Assembly: GCA_937899645.1 (NCBI GenBank)
Contig: CALCCD010000115.1
Coordinates: 1-64,000, forward strand
Direction of reading: 5' to 3'
From: an uncultured cyanobacterium
GTDB lineage: Bacteria; Cyanobacteriota; Cyanobacteriia; Cyanobacteriales; Geitlerinemataceae
DNA: 64,000 nucleotides
Part shown: piece by piece, positions 1 through 9,450 of the stretch
Position numbering within the stretch: the stretch's first letter is position 1
Layout of the letters: every line of letters begins with the position of its first letter
Translations under genes and position numbers: made by a program
The notes under the pieces: generated by a model
Told to the model about the DNA's origin: nothing
Seen by the model: the letters and a program-made list of their open reading frames with translations, nothing else
Databases searched by the model: none

Positions 1-61
1 TCAACGGTAGAGTACTCGGCTTTTAACCGATTTGTTCTGGGTTCGAATCCCAGGCGACCCA
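1..61 (+). tRNA. tRNA-Lys (anticodon UUU), 5' end outside the window
   Basis: The visible part starts in the D arm and contains an anticodon stem-loop with loop CTTTTAA (anticodon TTT), a T arm with loop TTCGAAT, and the acceptor 3' strand GCGACCC followed by an A discriminator at 61. CCA is not encoded. The first few bases of the acceptor stem lie before base 1. Confidence 0.93.
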
Positions 62-362
62 TATTTTTAGATCGCAAGATTGACTTCGTCGAAGTGCCAG
101 AGCGCATTTTTCTCGCTCTACGAAGGCGATGTTGAAGGCTGCGTCCGATATTGTTCGAGCGAGTTCGCAACGTCCGTACTGGATTTGGCGCGATTTAGCG
201 CAAAGGGACGAAGCCAGCGGCGACGATTCTTCCCTGCTCCTGTTCGCTGAGTACGAGCTGGCTGTAGGCCAGGCCCGCCGATGCCTCGCGATCGCCCTCA
301 TCTCAAATCGCGACAAGCAGCGATCGCGAGACCGGGTCGCGACTGTCTTTGAGAGAAGTCGA
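62..362. other. Intergenic region, no supported gene
   Basis: About 300 bases between the tRNA and the stop of the pentapeptide gene. Open frames of 80 to 120 codons exist on both strands but show no recognisable motif, and one runs into the tRNA. A HIP1 octamer lies at 298-305. I see no promoter or terminator I would defend. Confidence 0.5.
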
Positions 363-896
363 TTAGCATGATTCGTCAGCTTCTTCATTGAGTTCCGTCG
401 AGACGCCCAGCGCTTTTAACTGGGCCTCCAGTGCCGCCACCCGCTCTCGCGCTTCGCCCAGCGCCTGCCGGAGAACGGCAACCTCGTCCGTCACCGCATC
501 CTCCCGCTCCGCTTCGGGATAAACCGACCCGTCCGGCGCGATCGCCCCACCGAGCCGCGCCCCGCCCAGCTGCGCCAAGCTCAGATCGGCCCGCAGCAGA
601 TTCGCATGGCGCAAGTCCGCCCCGCTCAGATCGGCCCGCGTCAGGATCGCCCCGCGCAAATCCGCCCCGCCGAGGTTCGCCGCACTCAGGTCGGCCCAGC
701 TCAGATCCGCGCCGCGCAGATCGGTTCGCGTCAGCAATGCCTCGCTCAGCAGTGCCTCGCTCAGGTTCGCGCCGCGCAAAATCGCGTTGTGCAGATCGGC
801 CTCGCTCAGCTTGGCGGCCTCAAAATCGCGATCGCCTCGAACGTAGCGATCGAGCAGATCTCGTGCAGTCGTAACCTCTCGCTCGGGAACGCTCAT
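363..896 (-). CDS. Pentapeptide repeat protein with C-terminal coiled coil
   Basis: A 177-residue protein. Residues about 28-115 are tandem pentapeptide repeats of the A(D/N)Lxx type (ADLHN, ANLSE, ADLRG, ADLSW), which fold as a right-handed quadrilateral beta helix. The N-terminus resembles the short helical lead-in common in cyanobacterial members (ARDLLDRYVRGDRDF). Residues about 135-163 look like a coiled coil (LRQALGEARERVAALEAQLK), which could mediate oligomerisation. No signal peptide is visible, so it is probably cytoplasmic. The function of most cyanobacterial pentapeptide proteins is unknown and nothing here narrows it. It is divergent from the mlaD-like gene that follows. Confidence 0.85.
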   Translation of the reverse strand: MSVPEREVTTARDLLDRYVRGDRDFEAAKLSEADLHNAILRGANLSEALLSEALLTRTDLRGADLSWADLSAANLGGADLRGAILTRADLSGADLRHANLLRADLSLAQLGGARLGGAIAPDGSVYPEAEREDAVTDEVAVLRQALGEARERVAALEAQLKALGVSTELNEEADESC

Positions 897-1007
897 ACGA
901 ACTCCTCCCTAACCCGTGGAATCCACAATACGTTTTAATATATCGACAAGCTCACGCAAAACAGGGATCGCCGCTCCCTATCAGTTTGCCATTGAGGAGA
1001 GAAATCC

Positions 1008-2300
1008 ATGCGCTCCCGCACATTGCGCGAAGGTTCGCTCGGTCTGTTTATTGTTATCGGCTTGGCACTGTTCGCCGTCTCCGGGCTCTGGCTGCGGGGC
1101 TTCCAGGCCGGTCGGCGCAGCTACAGCTTTATCGCGGAGTTCGATCGCGTCGCCGGAATCCAGGCCGGGGCATCCGTGCGCTACCGTGGCGTATCGGTCG
1201 GTCGCGTCGAAGCGATTCGCCCCGGCCCGAATGGCGTCGATATTATCATTGAGATTGCCTCGTCCGACCTGCTGCTGCCCAAGGGCGTGAAGATCGAAGT
1301 CAACCAGGGCGGCTTTATCGGCGAAACGGCAGTCGATATTTTGCCCGTCGATGAAGCCCTCAGCGAGCCGACGGCGATCGCCAAGCCGATCGCCAACAAC
1401 TGTGACCCCGGCACGATTATTTGCGACGGCGATCGACTGCGGGGCGAACTCGGCGTCAGCTTCGACCAGCTCACTCGCGCCTCGCTCGAATTCACCCGCG
1501 CCTTTAGCAACCCCGAATTCCTCGCAGACCTACAAACCCTGCTGCAAAGCACCTCCGGCGCAACCACCGAAATCGCCAAGCTCGCCAGCGAAATCTCCGA
1601 GCTAACCGAAAGCTTCGAGGGCGAGTTCGGCCTGCTGTCGGCCTCGGCGCTCTCCACCACCGACTCGGTCGGGCGCGCCGTAGACAGCATCGACGGCACG
1701 GTCGTCCGGGTCAACCAGTTAATCGATACGGTCGATGGCCTCGTCGCCGACAATCGCGGCAACCTCGTCAACACCCTCGACAGCGTCAGCCGTCTGAGCG
1801 GCGAGCTGAGCATGTCCGCCGCCGCCCTACGCCCCGTCCTCGAGGAAACCGGCGCGACCCTCTCTACAGTCAACGCCACCCTCACCGAATTCGATCGCAC
1901 CTCCGTTGTGGCCGACGTCGAAGCGTTGATCTCCAGCGCTGTCGTCCTCGCTGACAGCGCCGCCGCCACCTCCGAGAACCTGCGCGTCATCTCCTCGACG
2001 ATCAACGACCCCGACACGCTGCTCCAGCTCCAGTTCACCCTCGACTCGGCGCGCATGGTGTTCGAGAACGTCGAGAAAATCACCTCCGACCTCGACGACC
2101 TGACCGGCGACCCGGCCTTCCGCGAAGATATGCGCCGCCTCGTAGACGGTCTAAGCAGCCTAGTGTCAATGACCCAGCAGCTCGATCGCCAGACCCAGCT
2201 CGCCCACACCTTACCCCGCCTGACGGAAGATTTTCGCGGCCTCCAGCCCCTCGACCCCGCCCGCGAACTCGCGCCTTTAGCCCCAGAAGTTGCCCCGTAG
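1008..2300 (+). CDS. MlaD/MCE family lipid-transport protein
   Basis: A 430-residue protein with one N-terminal membrane anchor (about residues 10-30) followed by an MCE domain (about 35-115, with GIQAGASVRYRGVSVGRV and GGFIGETAVDI). The rest is a long, mostly helical region rich in S, T, D and L. MCE proteins are the periplasmic substrate-binding part of Mla-type ABC systems that move lipids between inner and outer membranes. In cyanobacteria and chloroplasts (TGD2) they work with an ATPase and a permease. Neither partner is next to this gene, as is common in cyanobacteria where the subunits are dispersed. A GAGGAG ribosome site lies at 993-998, a good distance from the ATG. Confidence 0.9.
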   Translation: MRSRTLREGSLGLFIVIGLALFAVSGLWLRGFQAGRRSYSFIAEFDRVAGIQAGASVRYRGVSVGRVEAIRPGPNGVDIIIEIASSDLLLPKGVKIEVNQGGFIGETAVDILPVDEALSEPTAIAKPIANNCDPGTIICDGDRLRGELGVSFDQLTRASLEFTRAFSNPEFLADLQTLLQSTSGATTEIAKLASEISELTESFEGEFGLLSASALSTTDSVGRAVDSIDGTVVRVNQLIDTVDGLVADNRGNLVNTLDSVSRLSGELSMSAAALRPVLEETGATLSTVNATLTEFDRTSVVADVEALISSAVVLADSAAATSENLRVISSTINDPDTLLQLQFTLDSARMVFENVEKITSDLDDLTGDPAFREDMRRLVDGLSSLVSMTQQLDRQTQLAHTLPRLTEDFRGLQPLDPARELAPLAPEVAP

Positions 2301-2397
2301 CTCGCGCCCGCTCCCGAGGTTTCCACCGAAAGATCTCTCCAGCTCGTCCCCCATTTCGCTCCTGTCCCCGCGCCACTGCCCTAACGAACCCAATCCT

Positions 2398-3603
2398 ATG
2401 GCGCTTGCCGACACCACTACAGACCTCCACCGCCTACGCGCGATCGCCGAAACCCTCGCCCCGCGACTGATCGAAATCCGCCGCCACTTCCATGCCAACC
2501 CGGAGCTGAGCGGGCAGGAGCACAAAACCTCGGCCTACGTAGCGGGGGTGCTGTCCTCCTGTGGGCTGCACGTGCGCGAAGGCGTCGCCCAAACCGGCGC
2601 GATCGGCGAACTCACTGGCAACGGCAGCGACGATCGCTATCTGGCGATCCGCACCGATATGGACGCGCTGCCCATCCGCGAAGATCTGTCGATCGGTTTT
2701 GCCTCGAAGATACCGGGCGTCATGCACGCCTGCGGCCACGACGTACACGCCACTGTCGGCCTCGGCACGGCGATGGTGCTCGCGCAGATCGCGGGCGAGC
2801 TGCCCGGCAACGTCCGCTTCCTATTCCAGCCTGCTGAAGAGACCGCCCAGGGCGCAAAAGCAATGGTGGCCGACGGCGCGATGGACGGTATCGATGCTGT
2901 GTTCGGCCTGCACGTGTTCCCGTCAATTTTGGCGAAGGTGGTGGGCATTCGCTACGGCGCGCTGACGGCAGCGGCGGACGACCTGGAAATTAAGATCTTC
3001 GGCGAATCCGGCCACGGCGCGCGCCCCCACCAAGCCACCGACGCGATCTGGATCGCTTCTCAGGTGGTGGTCGGCCTCCAGCAGGCGATCGGGCGGATGC
3101 ATAACCCGCTGCGTCCCGTCGTGCTGTCCATCGGCACGATCCAGGGCGGGCGCGCCCCCAACGTCATCGCCGACGCCGTCACACTGCGCGGCACAGTGCG
3201 ATCGCTCCACCCCGACACCCACGCCGAGCTGCCCGGCTGGATCGAGTCGATCGTCGCGGGCATCTGCAACACCTACGGCGGGCGCTACGAAATGAACTAC
3301 AGCACGCTCGCGCCCTCGGTGCAGAACGATCGCCACCTGACCGACATTGTCGAGTCGGCGGTGCGCGATATCTGGGGCGATCGGGCGATCGAGCTGCTGC
3401 CCGAGCCTTCGTTGGGCGCAGAGGATTTCGCGGTGTATCTCGATCGCGCGCCGGGAATGATGTTCCGCCTCGGCGTCGGCCACCGCGACAAGCCCAACTA
3501 TCCGCTCCACCACCCCCGCTTTGAAGTCGATGAAGCCGCCATCGTCACCGGCGTAACGACGATGGCGGCGGCGGCGTGGCGCTATTTCCGGTGTCGGCGA
3601 TGA
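2398..3603 (+). CDS. M20D-family amidohydrolase (hippurate / IAA-amino acid hydrolase type)
   Basis: A 401-residue metallopeptidase-fold amidohydrolase. Motifs in order: RRHFHANPELSGQE near the N-terminus, RTDMDALPI, HACGHDVHATVGLG (metal-binding Cys and His), LFQPAEETAQGA, a dimerisation-domain segment GHGARPHQATDAI, and the C-terminal LGAEDFAVYLDRAPG. Family members hydrolyse N-acyl or amino-acid conjugates; the substrate here is not known. The frame is open upstream to 2290, but that start would overlap mlaD, and the family begins close to the ATG at 2398. The stop overlaps the next start as ATGA, which suggests translational coupling with the downstream membrane protein. Confidence 0.9.
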   Translation: MALADTTTDLHRLRAIAETLAPRLIEIRRHFHANPELSGQEHKTSAYVAGVLSSCGLHVREGVAQTGAIGELTGNGSDDRYLAIRTDMDALPIREDLSIGFASKIPGVMHACGHDVHATVGLGTAMVLAQIAGELPGNVRFLFQPAEETAQGAKAMVADGAMDGIDAVFGLHVFPSILAKVVGIRYGALTAAADDLEIKIFGESGHGARPHQATDAIWIASQVVVGLQQAIGRMHNPLRPVVLSIGTIQGGRAPNVIADAVTLRGTVRSLHPDTHAELPGWIESIVAGICNTYGGRYEMNYSTLAPSVQNDRHLTDIVESAVRDIWGDRAIELLPEPSLGAEDFAVYLDRAPGMMFRLGVGHRDKPNYPLHHPRFEVDEAAIVTGVTTMAAAAWRYFRCRR

Positions 3604-4835
3604 ACTCCACGTCGATCTCAGAGTGGGAGTGGCGGGCTTGGTATGTCAGCTTTGGGATTTTGCCATTTCTGCCGCTGGTGGCCAGTCTGACGATCGTAGC
3701 GCTGACGGTGCGCGTCTGGTGGCGAGACTGGCGATCGCTCGTGGGCGATCGCGACCTGCGCTTGCTGTTCGTCTGGATCGGGCTGCTAGCCGTCAGCGTC
3801 CTAGCCTCGCCATCGCCCCTCGACTCGCTGCTCGGCGCGTTCAATTTCTGGCCGCTAGTGTTCGTGTTCGGCGCGTTGACCCGCGTATTAACCGACCGCC
3901 AGCGGTTGCGGCGGTTTACTTGGGCGATCGTGCTCTCCTGCCTCGGCATATGCGCGATCGGCCTCGGCGAACTGGTTGCGGGCTGGTCGATCCCCCAAAC
4001 CGGCGGCTTCTTTGACTTCCCACTCATCGCGGGCGGCACGCCACCAGGGCGCATGTCGTCGCTGTTTCCCCACGCCAACGCCCTCTCGAACTATGCCGCG
4101 ATCGCCTGGGCGCTGCTGCTCGGCCTCGCTTTTCCATCTAAGAAATCGCCGCCGCGCTGGAGCGCGATCGCCGCCCTGGCTCTGGCGATCGCCGCGATGC
4201 TCTTCCTCGGGTCGTCGCGCAACGCCTGGGGAGTCGCCTTCCTGGTGTCGGTTGCTTTCGCTATCTATCGCCACTGGTGGCCGATCGTCGCCGCGATCGG
4301 TGGCGCGATCGGGGTCGTCGGTGCCGCCGCCTTTGCGCCCGAAACTTTCGCGACGCCGTTCCGCGCGATCGTGCCCTACACCATCTGGGGACGCCTCAGC
4401 GATCGCATGTACCCCGATCGCCCGATCGCCAGCCTGCGCGCGACCCAGTGGAACTATGCCCTCGACCTTACCGCCGATCGCCCCTTCCTCGGTTGGGGTC
4501 TCAACAGCTTCAGCCCGCTCTACGAAGCCGACACCGGCTTTTTCGTCGGCCACCCCCACAATCTCTACCTAATGCTTGCCGCCGAAACCGGCACGATCGC
4601 CGCGCTCGTCCTGCTCGTGGCCGTCGGCAGCATCCTAGCCCGCACCGCGATTGGGCTCTGGCGTCAGCGCTTCGCCCCCGAAACTCGGCCACTGGCGTTC
4701 GCCTTCCTCATCGCCTTCCTCGCCACCAGCACCTACCACCTACTCGACGTAACGCTATTCGATTTGCCCGTCAACCTCGTCGGCTGGGCGCTGCTGGCGG
4801 GACTCGTCGGCATCCGTACCGAAGCGCGATCGTAA
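3600..4835 (+). CDS. O-antigen ligase / Wzy-like polysaccharide membrane protein
   Basis: A 411-residue protein with about ten hydrophobic segments. The large middle loop and the motif GHPHNLYLMLAAETG near residue 320 match the Wzy_C / O-antigen ligase family. Such proteins polymerise or ligate polysaccharide repeat units at the periplasmic face of the inner membrane. The chosen ATG at 3600 overlaps the TGA of the preceding amidohydrolase by four bases (ATGA). An upstream ATG at 3576 would give a longer overlap and is less likely. No other polysaccharide genes are adjacent, so whether it is a ligase or a polymerase cannot be told. Confidence 0.82.
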   Translation: MNSTSISEWEWRAWYVSFGILPFLPLVASLTIVALTVRVWWRDWRSLVGDRDLRLLFVWIGLLAVSVLASPSPLDSLLGAFNFWPLVFVFGALTRVLTDRQRLRRFTWAIVLSCLGICAIGLGELVAGWSIPQTGGFFDFPLIAGGTPPGRMSSLFPHANALSNYAAIAWALLLGLAFPSKKSPPRWSAIAALALAIAAMLFLGSSRNAWGVAFLVSVAFAIYRHWWPIVAAIGGAIGVVGAAAFAPETFATPFRAIVPYTIWGRLSDRMYPDRPIASLRATQWNYALDLTADRPFLGWGLNSFSPLYEADTGFFVGHPHNLYLMLAAETGTIAALVLLVAVGSILARTAIGLWRQRFAPETRPLAFAFLIAFLATSTYHLLDVTLFDLPVNLVGWALLAGLVGIRTEARS

Positions 4836-4920
4836 GTCTCTGCAAAGAAATGTCGCGTTCGGGGCTCGATCGCCTGGCTTCCCGCGTCAGTATGGAAACC
4901 GTACGCCCCAAAGCCTTGCA

Positions 4921-5976
4921 ATGCTGTCTACTCCGCGCTCGCTCGGATTCGCCGCCGCGCTCGCCCTGCTGGGCTCGATCGCGCCCAGCAGCCTCGCCAA
5001 AGATTTCTCAACGACTATTCCCGACGAGTCGCCGGTGTTGCTGCGGCAGTCGGGTCGCCTGGAACCGGGCGATCGCGTCTTCGAGGCCGACAGCAGCCTC
5101 TACGACACCTACGACTTCACCGGGCGCGAGGGGCAAACGATCCGTATCTCCCTCGGCGCGCTGAATTTCGAGCCATTCCTGGCACTGCTCGATGGCAACG
5201 GCGTCCAACTATTCTCCAGCGACACCACGGAGCTGACCCTAACGTTGCCCGCCTCCGGCCTCTATACGATCGTCGTCAACGGTCGCGATCGCCTCTCGCA
5301 GGGCGGCTACGAGCTGACCGTCCGGGGTCTCAACGCCGACGACGCCCCGGCACTGAGCGCGGCGGTCGATCGCCAGCCCGACTTCGGCAGCGCCAGCCTG
5401 AGCCAGGACGTGGGCTGGCAGGCGGTAGGTAGCTCGACGGTCAACGCGATTTCGCTGCCGGTGTACCGCTACGTCGGCGACTGCCCCGGTGGCGGCGTCG
5501 GGCGCATCGCAGCGGCGTTCCGCTCCACCACCACGGCTCCAGCGGACGGCCTGGAGGTCGAAATCCGCAACGTCACGGCGGGCATCGACGACACCCCCCA
5601 CCCCAATATCACGCGCGACTACGACGAAGGCGCGATCTCCGAGCGAGCCGAAATCGGCTTTAGCGCCAACCATATCCGCGTCTTTATCGGGCGGCGGGCG
5701 ATCGCGGTGATGCCGGGGCTAAACCAGTTTGAGTATGCGATCGTGGATGGCGATCGGGTGGTCGAAGAGGGCGAGTTTGCCACGCGGGTCGTGCCGACGC
5801 CGAGCGTGGTGCAGCGAGCGAGCCAGTTTCGGACGGAGGAATATTGCCGGAAGGGCGGTTCGGTGGGTGACTGCGATCGAGAAGATTTGCGGGTGCGCTA
5901 CATCGAGGAGTGTCCGGGGACGCCGTACGCGATTCCGCGCGAATTTGAAGCGCTGTTTTCGGAGCTGTTCGACTGA
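4921..5976 (+). CDS. Secreted protein with PPC-type beta domain and an unknown C-terminal domain
   Basis: A 351-residue protein with a signal peptide (hydrophobic core at about residues 9-24, ending SSLAKD). Residues about 40-135 fit a bacterial pre-peptidase C-terminal (PPC) beta-sandwich: YDTYDFTGREGQTIRISL, FEPFLALLDGNG, LPASGLYTIVVNG, GGYELTVRG. The remaining 200 residues contain four Cys (CPGGG, EEYCRKGG, GDCDRED, EECPG), which could form disulfides outside the cytoplasm. I do not recognise that part. No catalytic domain is visible, so it is likely a periplasmic or outer-surface binding protein. Confidence 0.75.
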   Translation: MLSTPRSLGFAAALALLGSIAPSSLAKDFSTTIPDESPVLLRQSGRLEPGDRVFEADSSLYDTYDFTGREGQTIRISLGALNFEPFLALLDGNGVQLFSSDTTELTLTLPASGLYTIVVNGRDRLSQGGYELTVRGLNADDAPALSAAVDRQPDFGSASLSQDVGWQAVGSSTVNAISLPVYRYVGDCPGGGVGRIAAAFRSTTTAPADGLEVEIRNVTAGIDDTPHPNITRDYDEGAISERAEIGFSANHIRVFIGRRAIAVMPGLNQFEYAIVDGDRVVEEGEFATRVVPTPSVVQRASQFRTEEYCRKGGSVGDCDREDLRVRYIEECPGTPYAIPREFEALFSELFD

Positions 5977-5989
5977 GCCCGATCGCAGC

Positions 5990-6541
5990 CTAAACGTCTG
6001 TCCCCCGATATAAATCTGCGATCGGTACTTCCAGACCGATACTCGCGAACACGACGCGATCGCCTCGATCGAACACCGTTATCTGCCACGTCTCGCCCGA
6101 TTTCCGAAAGACCTCCACGCGCCGATCGTCCTGGGAAATCAGCGCGTATTCTTCGAGTGTGGCGAGCTTTTGGTAGTCGGCGAATTTATCTTGGCGATCG
6201 AGTTCTGCGGTGGATGGCGAGAGGACTTCGGCGATGAGTTTGGGGTAGCGTTTGACGTATGAATCGTCGCGATCGCGCGGGTCGCAGGTCACGAACGCAT
6301 CGGGGTAGTAGTAAAAGTCGTCGGCGTAGTTGAGTTTGACATCGCCGGAGAAAAATTGGCAGGTGTCGTCGGCGAAGTGCAGGTTAAACGCTGTCAGCAG
6401 GTTAATCGCAATGCGGCTGTGGTTGCCGCTGCCTCCGGCCATCGCGTACACGAAACCGCACCGGAATTCGTGGCGGATTGTCGCTTGGCGCTCGAGCGCG
6501 AGGTATTCGGCGGGGGTGAAACCGGCGGGATTGGCAACCAT
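5990..6541 (-). CDS. Uma2 family (DUF820) PD-(D/E)XK nuclease-fold protein
   Basis: A 183-residue protein of the family that is heavily expanded in cyanobacteria. It has the N-terminal signature FTPAEYLALERQ, the region HEFRCGFVYAMAGGSGNHSRI, PD at residues 80-81, the EV core strand (KLIAEVLSPST, E105) and DRQDKFADYQKL. These correspond to the restriction-endonuclease-like fold. Biological role is not established. Members often sit near mobile DNA; here the next feature on the same strand is a decayed methyltransferase remnant. Confidence 0.88.
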   Translation of the reverse strand: MVANPAGFTPAEYLALERQATIRHEFRCGFVYAMAGGSGNHSRIAINLLTAFNLHFADDTCQFFSGDVKLNYADDFYYYPDAFVTCDPRDRDDSYVKRYPKLIAEVLSPSTAELDRQDKFADYQKLATLEEYALISQDDRRVEVFRKSGETWQITVFDRGDRVVFASIGLEVPIADLYRGTDV

Positions 6542-6604
6542 TTGATTCGCGATCGCGAGCTGAATACAACTCCGATCCTACTGCACTCAGAGATCGCTCC
6601 GCTG

Positions 6605-6850
6605 TCAGTGCATCGCCGTGCCGGGATTTCTGCTAGCGCGTTTATATTTCTCTTGGTACTCGCGGCGTTGCTTCGTGACTTCGTACAGGACAATGCCGGT
6701 CGAAGTTGCCAGATTCAGGCTTTCGATGATGCAGAAGGCGCGATGTTCGACAGCACGATCGCTGACACCTCGCGATTCATTACCGAACCAGACGGCTAAG
6801 CGCGGATGGGTACAGTCAGCTTCATGGGGAATGAAGTTTTCGTTGCCTTT
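6605..6850 (-). pseudogene. C-terminal remnant of a SpoU/TrmH-type RNA 2'-O-methyltransferase
   Basis: Directly after the pheT stop codon and in the same frame, the minus strand encodes 81 codons with no start. They contain the SpoU knot motifs LAVWFGNESRGVSD and ESLNLATSTGIVLYEVTKQR, then a basic tail and TGA at 6607-6605. A full SpoU/TrmH protein is about 200-270 residues, so the N-terminal half is missing. The loop normally found between the two motifs (usually containing IPM-G) is also shortened, which points to decay rather than a sequencing gap. pheT itself appears complete, so this is a separate truncated gene abutting it. Confidence 0.75.
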
Positions 6851-9346
6851 TTAGCTGCGTAGATCGACCTTAAAGCGCTTCACCAACGTATCCCGCACCT
6901 TCTGATGCGCCGGATCCACATCCTTATCCTTCAGCGTCCGATCGCCCGCCCGATACACCAACCGGAACGCCAAACTCCGCTGACCCTCCGGCACGTTCTC
7001 GCCACGATACTCATCGAACAGCTCCACCGCCTCCAGCAGCTTGCCGCCCGCCTTCAGCATCGCCTTCTCCATCTCGCTGACCGAGGTGTCCACCGACGCG
7101 AAGAACGCCAGATCGCGATCGGACGCCGGGAACGTCGAGAACGACTTGAAGTGCGGAACCTGCACGTTGCCCTGACCCAGCGCCGCGAACAGCAAATCGA
7201 GGTCGAACTCGAAGATATAGACCTCACGCGGTAGCTCGCGCTCCTGACAGAGCTGCGGGTGAAGCTGACCGAACTTGCCCAACTCGCGACCGCGCAACCA
7301 CAGCGACGCCGTTCGACCCGGATGCAGGCGATCGCTGCCCCCATCCTGGCGGTACTGCACCGTTACGCCCAACCGCTCGAAGACGCTCTCGATCGCGCCC
7401 TTCGCGTCGAACCAACTCATCGGTGTTTCCTTGCCGCTCGTCGTCCAGCGGTGTAGACGCGTGTCGCCCCCGAGAATTCCGGCGATCGCATCTTTCTCCT
7501 TATACTCTTCGCCGTCTAGCCAGAAGACACGGCCCAGCTCGAAACCGTTCAGTGCGCCGTTACCATTTTGCAAATTGCTCTGGAACGCATCGATCAGCGC
7601 GGGCATCAGCTCCGTCCGCATCGCCGCATATTCCGCGAACAGCGGATTCGCCAGCTTCACTTGATTTTCCAGTCCGGGCTTGACGAGCGAGTAGTGCATC
7701 AGTTCCGTCAGACCCGCCGCGCGGAAAGCTTCGCGCACCTGGCGTTGTAGCGCGTACTCCGTCGAGAGGTAGCCGCGCGCGCTCTGGATCGGTAGCGTCG
7801 TCGCGAAGTTGTCGTAGCCGTAGACGCGGGCGATCTCTTCGATTAGGTCGATTTCCCGCTCGATGTCGCGGGCGCGGTAGTCGGGAACTTTCACCGTCCA
7901 GCCCGCCTCAGAACCAGCCTCGCCATTGGGAGTCAGCTCGAAGCTCAGCGCCGTTAGCGCCTTCTCCATTTCTGCGGCGGGAAGCTCGCCCGTACCGCCG
8001 TCGGTCTTGCCTCCGACATTTTTAACTCGGCCGAGGATTTCGCGGACGCGGGCGATCCGTAGCTCGATCGAGCTATCCAGACTGGGTCGATTGTCCAAAA
8101 CCTGACGACCCGTGACGGTTCCGCCCGCCAGTTCGAGGATCAGCGACACCGCGCGATCGCAAGCCACTTCCAGCTCGGCGAAATTCACGCCGCGCTCGTA
8201 GCGACCGGACGCATCGGTACGCATCCCGACGCCGCGCGACGATCGGCGAATCGCCGCAGGCTCGAACAGCGCCGCCTCCAGCATCAGGCTGGTGGTTCCG
8301 TCGTGGACTTCGGTTTCTGCACTGCCCATCACACCACCGAGCGCCACCGGCTTGTCGTTGGCTGTAATCAGCAAACTGGTGTCGTTTAGCTCGCGCTCTT
8401 TTTCATCCAGGGTCGTAATTTTCTCGCCCGGTTTCGCCAGACGAACACCGATCTCGAGGCTGTCGGTTCTGGCAGTTCCGGCCACGGTGGCGAGCCGATC
8501 GCGATCGAAAGCGTGCAGCGGCTGCCCCCATTCGAGCATCACCAGATTGGTGATATCCACCACGTTATTAATCGGACGCACACCCATCGCGTCGAGGCGG
8601 CGTTGCAGCCAGGCCGGTGATTCTGCAATTTTGACGCCCGCGATCGTCGTGCCGATGTAGGCGGGGCAAGCGGCGTCGATGTCCGCCAGCTTCAGCGCAT
8701 CGCTGTCGTCCGGCGTGGCGGTTTCGCCCTTCGGCAGGCTCAGCGATTCGCCCGTCAGTGCTGCTACTTCGCGCGCGACACCGACCATGTTTTGCGCGTC
8801 GGCGCGGTTGGCGGTGGCGGTCAGGTCGATGATGACGTCGGTGAGGTCGAGCAGGGGCGCGACGGGCTGACCGATCTTGCCCGCCCATTCTGTGGTTGCC
8901 GCATCGCTCGCCGATGCGTCGTTGCTATCGTGAAACTCGTGGATGCCCTCGGAGTCTTTCGCCAGTCCGATTTCCGACAGCGAGCAGATCATGCCGTTAG
9001 ACGGGACGCCGCGCAGTTTGGTGGGCTTGAGCTTGAGATCGACGCAGGGCAAGTAGCTGCCGATCGTCGCGACGGCCACGAACAGACCCGCGCGCGCGTT
9101 GGCCGCACCGCAGACGATTTGCTGCATCTCGCCAGTGCCGATATCCACCTGGCAGACGCCCAGCTTGTCTGCGTCGGGGTGCTTGCCGTACTCGACGATT
9201 TTGCCGACGACGACGCCCTCCGCCCAGGCGCTGCGATCTTCGATATCTTCCACCTCGAAGCCCGCCATCGTGAGCATGTGCGCCAGATCTTCCGGGGTCT
9301 GGTTGAGGTTGACGAGTTCTTGGAGCCAGTCGAGGGAAATACGCAC
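6851..9346 (-). CDS. pheT: Phenylalanine-tRNA ligase beta subunit
   Basis: An 831-residue protein, the usual length for bacterial PheT. It begins [12 protein letters not shown] and carries an N-terminal tRNA-binding (EMAP-like) domain at about 40-155 ([28 protein letters not shown]), then B3/B4 editing and B5 domains, the pseudo-catalytic core ([17 protein letters not shown]) and a C-terminal FDX-ACB anticodon-binding domain ([24 protein letters not shown]). With PheS it charges tRNA-Phe. pheS is not in the window, so the two subunits are unlinked, as is usual in cyanobacteria. Confidence 0.97.
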   Translation of the reverse strand: MRISLDWLQELVNLNQTPEDLAHMLTMAGFEVEDIEDRSAWAEGVVVGKIVEYGKHPDADKLGVCQVDIGTGEMQQIVCGAANARAGLFVAVATIGSYLPCVDLKLKPTKLRGVPSNGMICSLSEIGLAKDSEGIHEFHDSNDASASDAATTEWAGKIGQPVAPLLDLTDVIIDLTATANRADAQNMVGVAREVAALTGESLSLPKGETATPDDSDALKLADIDAACPAYIGTTIAGVKIAESPAWLQRRLDAMGVRPINNVVDITNLVMLEWGQPLHAFDRDRLATVAGTARTDSLEIGVRLAKPGEKITTLDEKERELNDTSLLITANDKPVALGGVMGSAETEVHDGTTSLMLEAALFEPAAIRRSSRGVGMRTDASGRYERGVNFAELEVACDRAVSLILELAGGTVTGRQVLDNRPSLDSSIELRIARVREILGRVKNVGGKTDGGTGELPAAEMEKALTALSFELTPNGEAGSEAGWTVKVPDYRARDIEREIDLIEEIARVYGYDNFATTLPIQSARGYLSTEYALQRQVREAFRAAGLTELMHYSLVKPGLENQVKLANPLFAEYAAMRTELMPALIDAFQSNLQNGNGALNGFELGRVFWLDGEEYKEKDAIAGILGGDTRLHRWTTSGKETPMSWFDAKGAIESVFERLGVTVQYRQDGGSDRLHPGRTASLWLRGRELGKFGQLHPQLCQERELPREVYIFEFDLDLLFAALGQGNVQVPHFKSFSTFPASDRDLAFFASVDTSVSEMEKAMLKAGGKLLEAVELFDEYRGENVPEGQRSLAFRLVYRAGDRTLKDKDVDPAHQKVRDTLVKRFKVDLRS

Positions 9347-9450
9347 GGTGTTTATGTCAGGTCGGGTCGGGTCGGATCTTGAAAAGAGCGCTGGGCGATC
9401 CGCGCAGCCCGGTTATTCTACCGCCTATCCCCAAGCCCGATCGGGCGGGT

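Noticed and set aside
129-371. 80-codon plus-strand open frame after tRNA-Lys
   Set aside because: It has no family match or ribosome site and overlaps the end of the pentapeptide gene on the other strand.
1181-2326. 381-codon minus-strand open frame opposite mlaD
   Set aside because: It is the antisense shadow of a well-supported MCE gene in GC-rich DNA, is rich in S, R and T, and has no family features.
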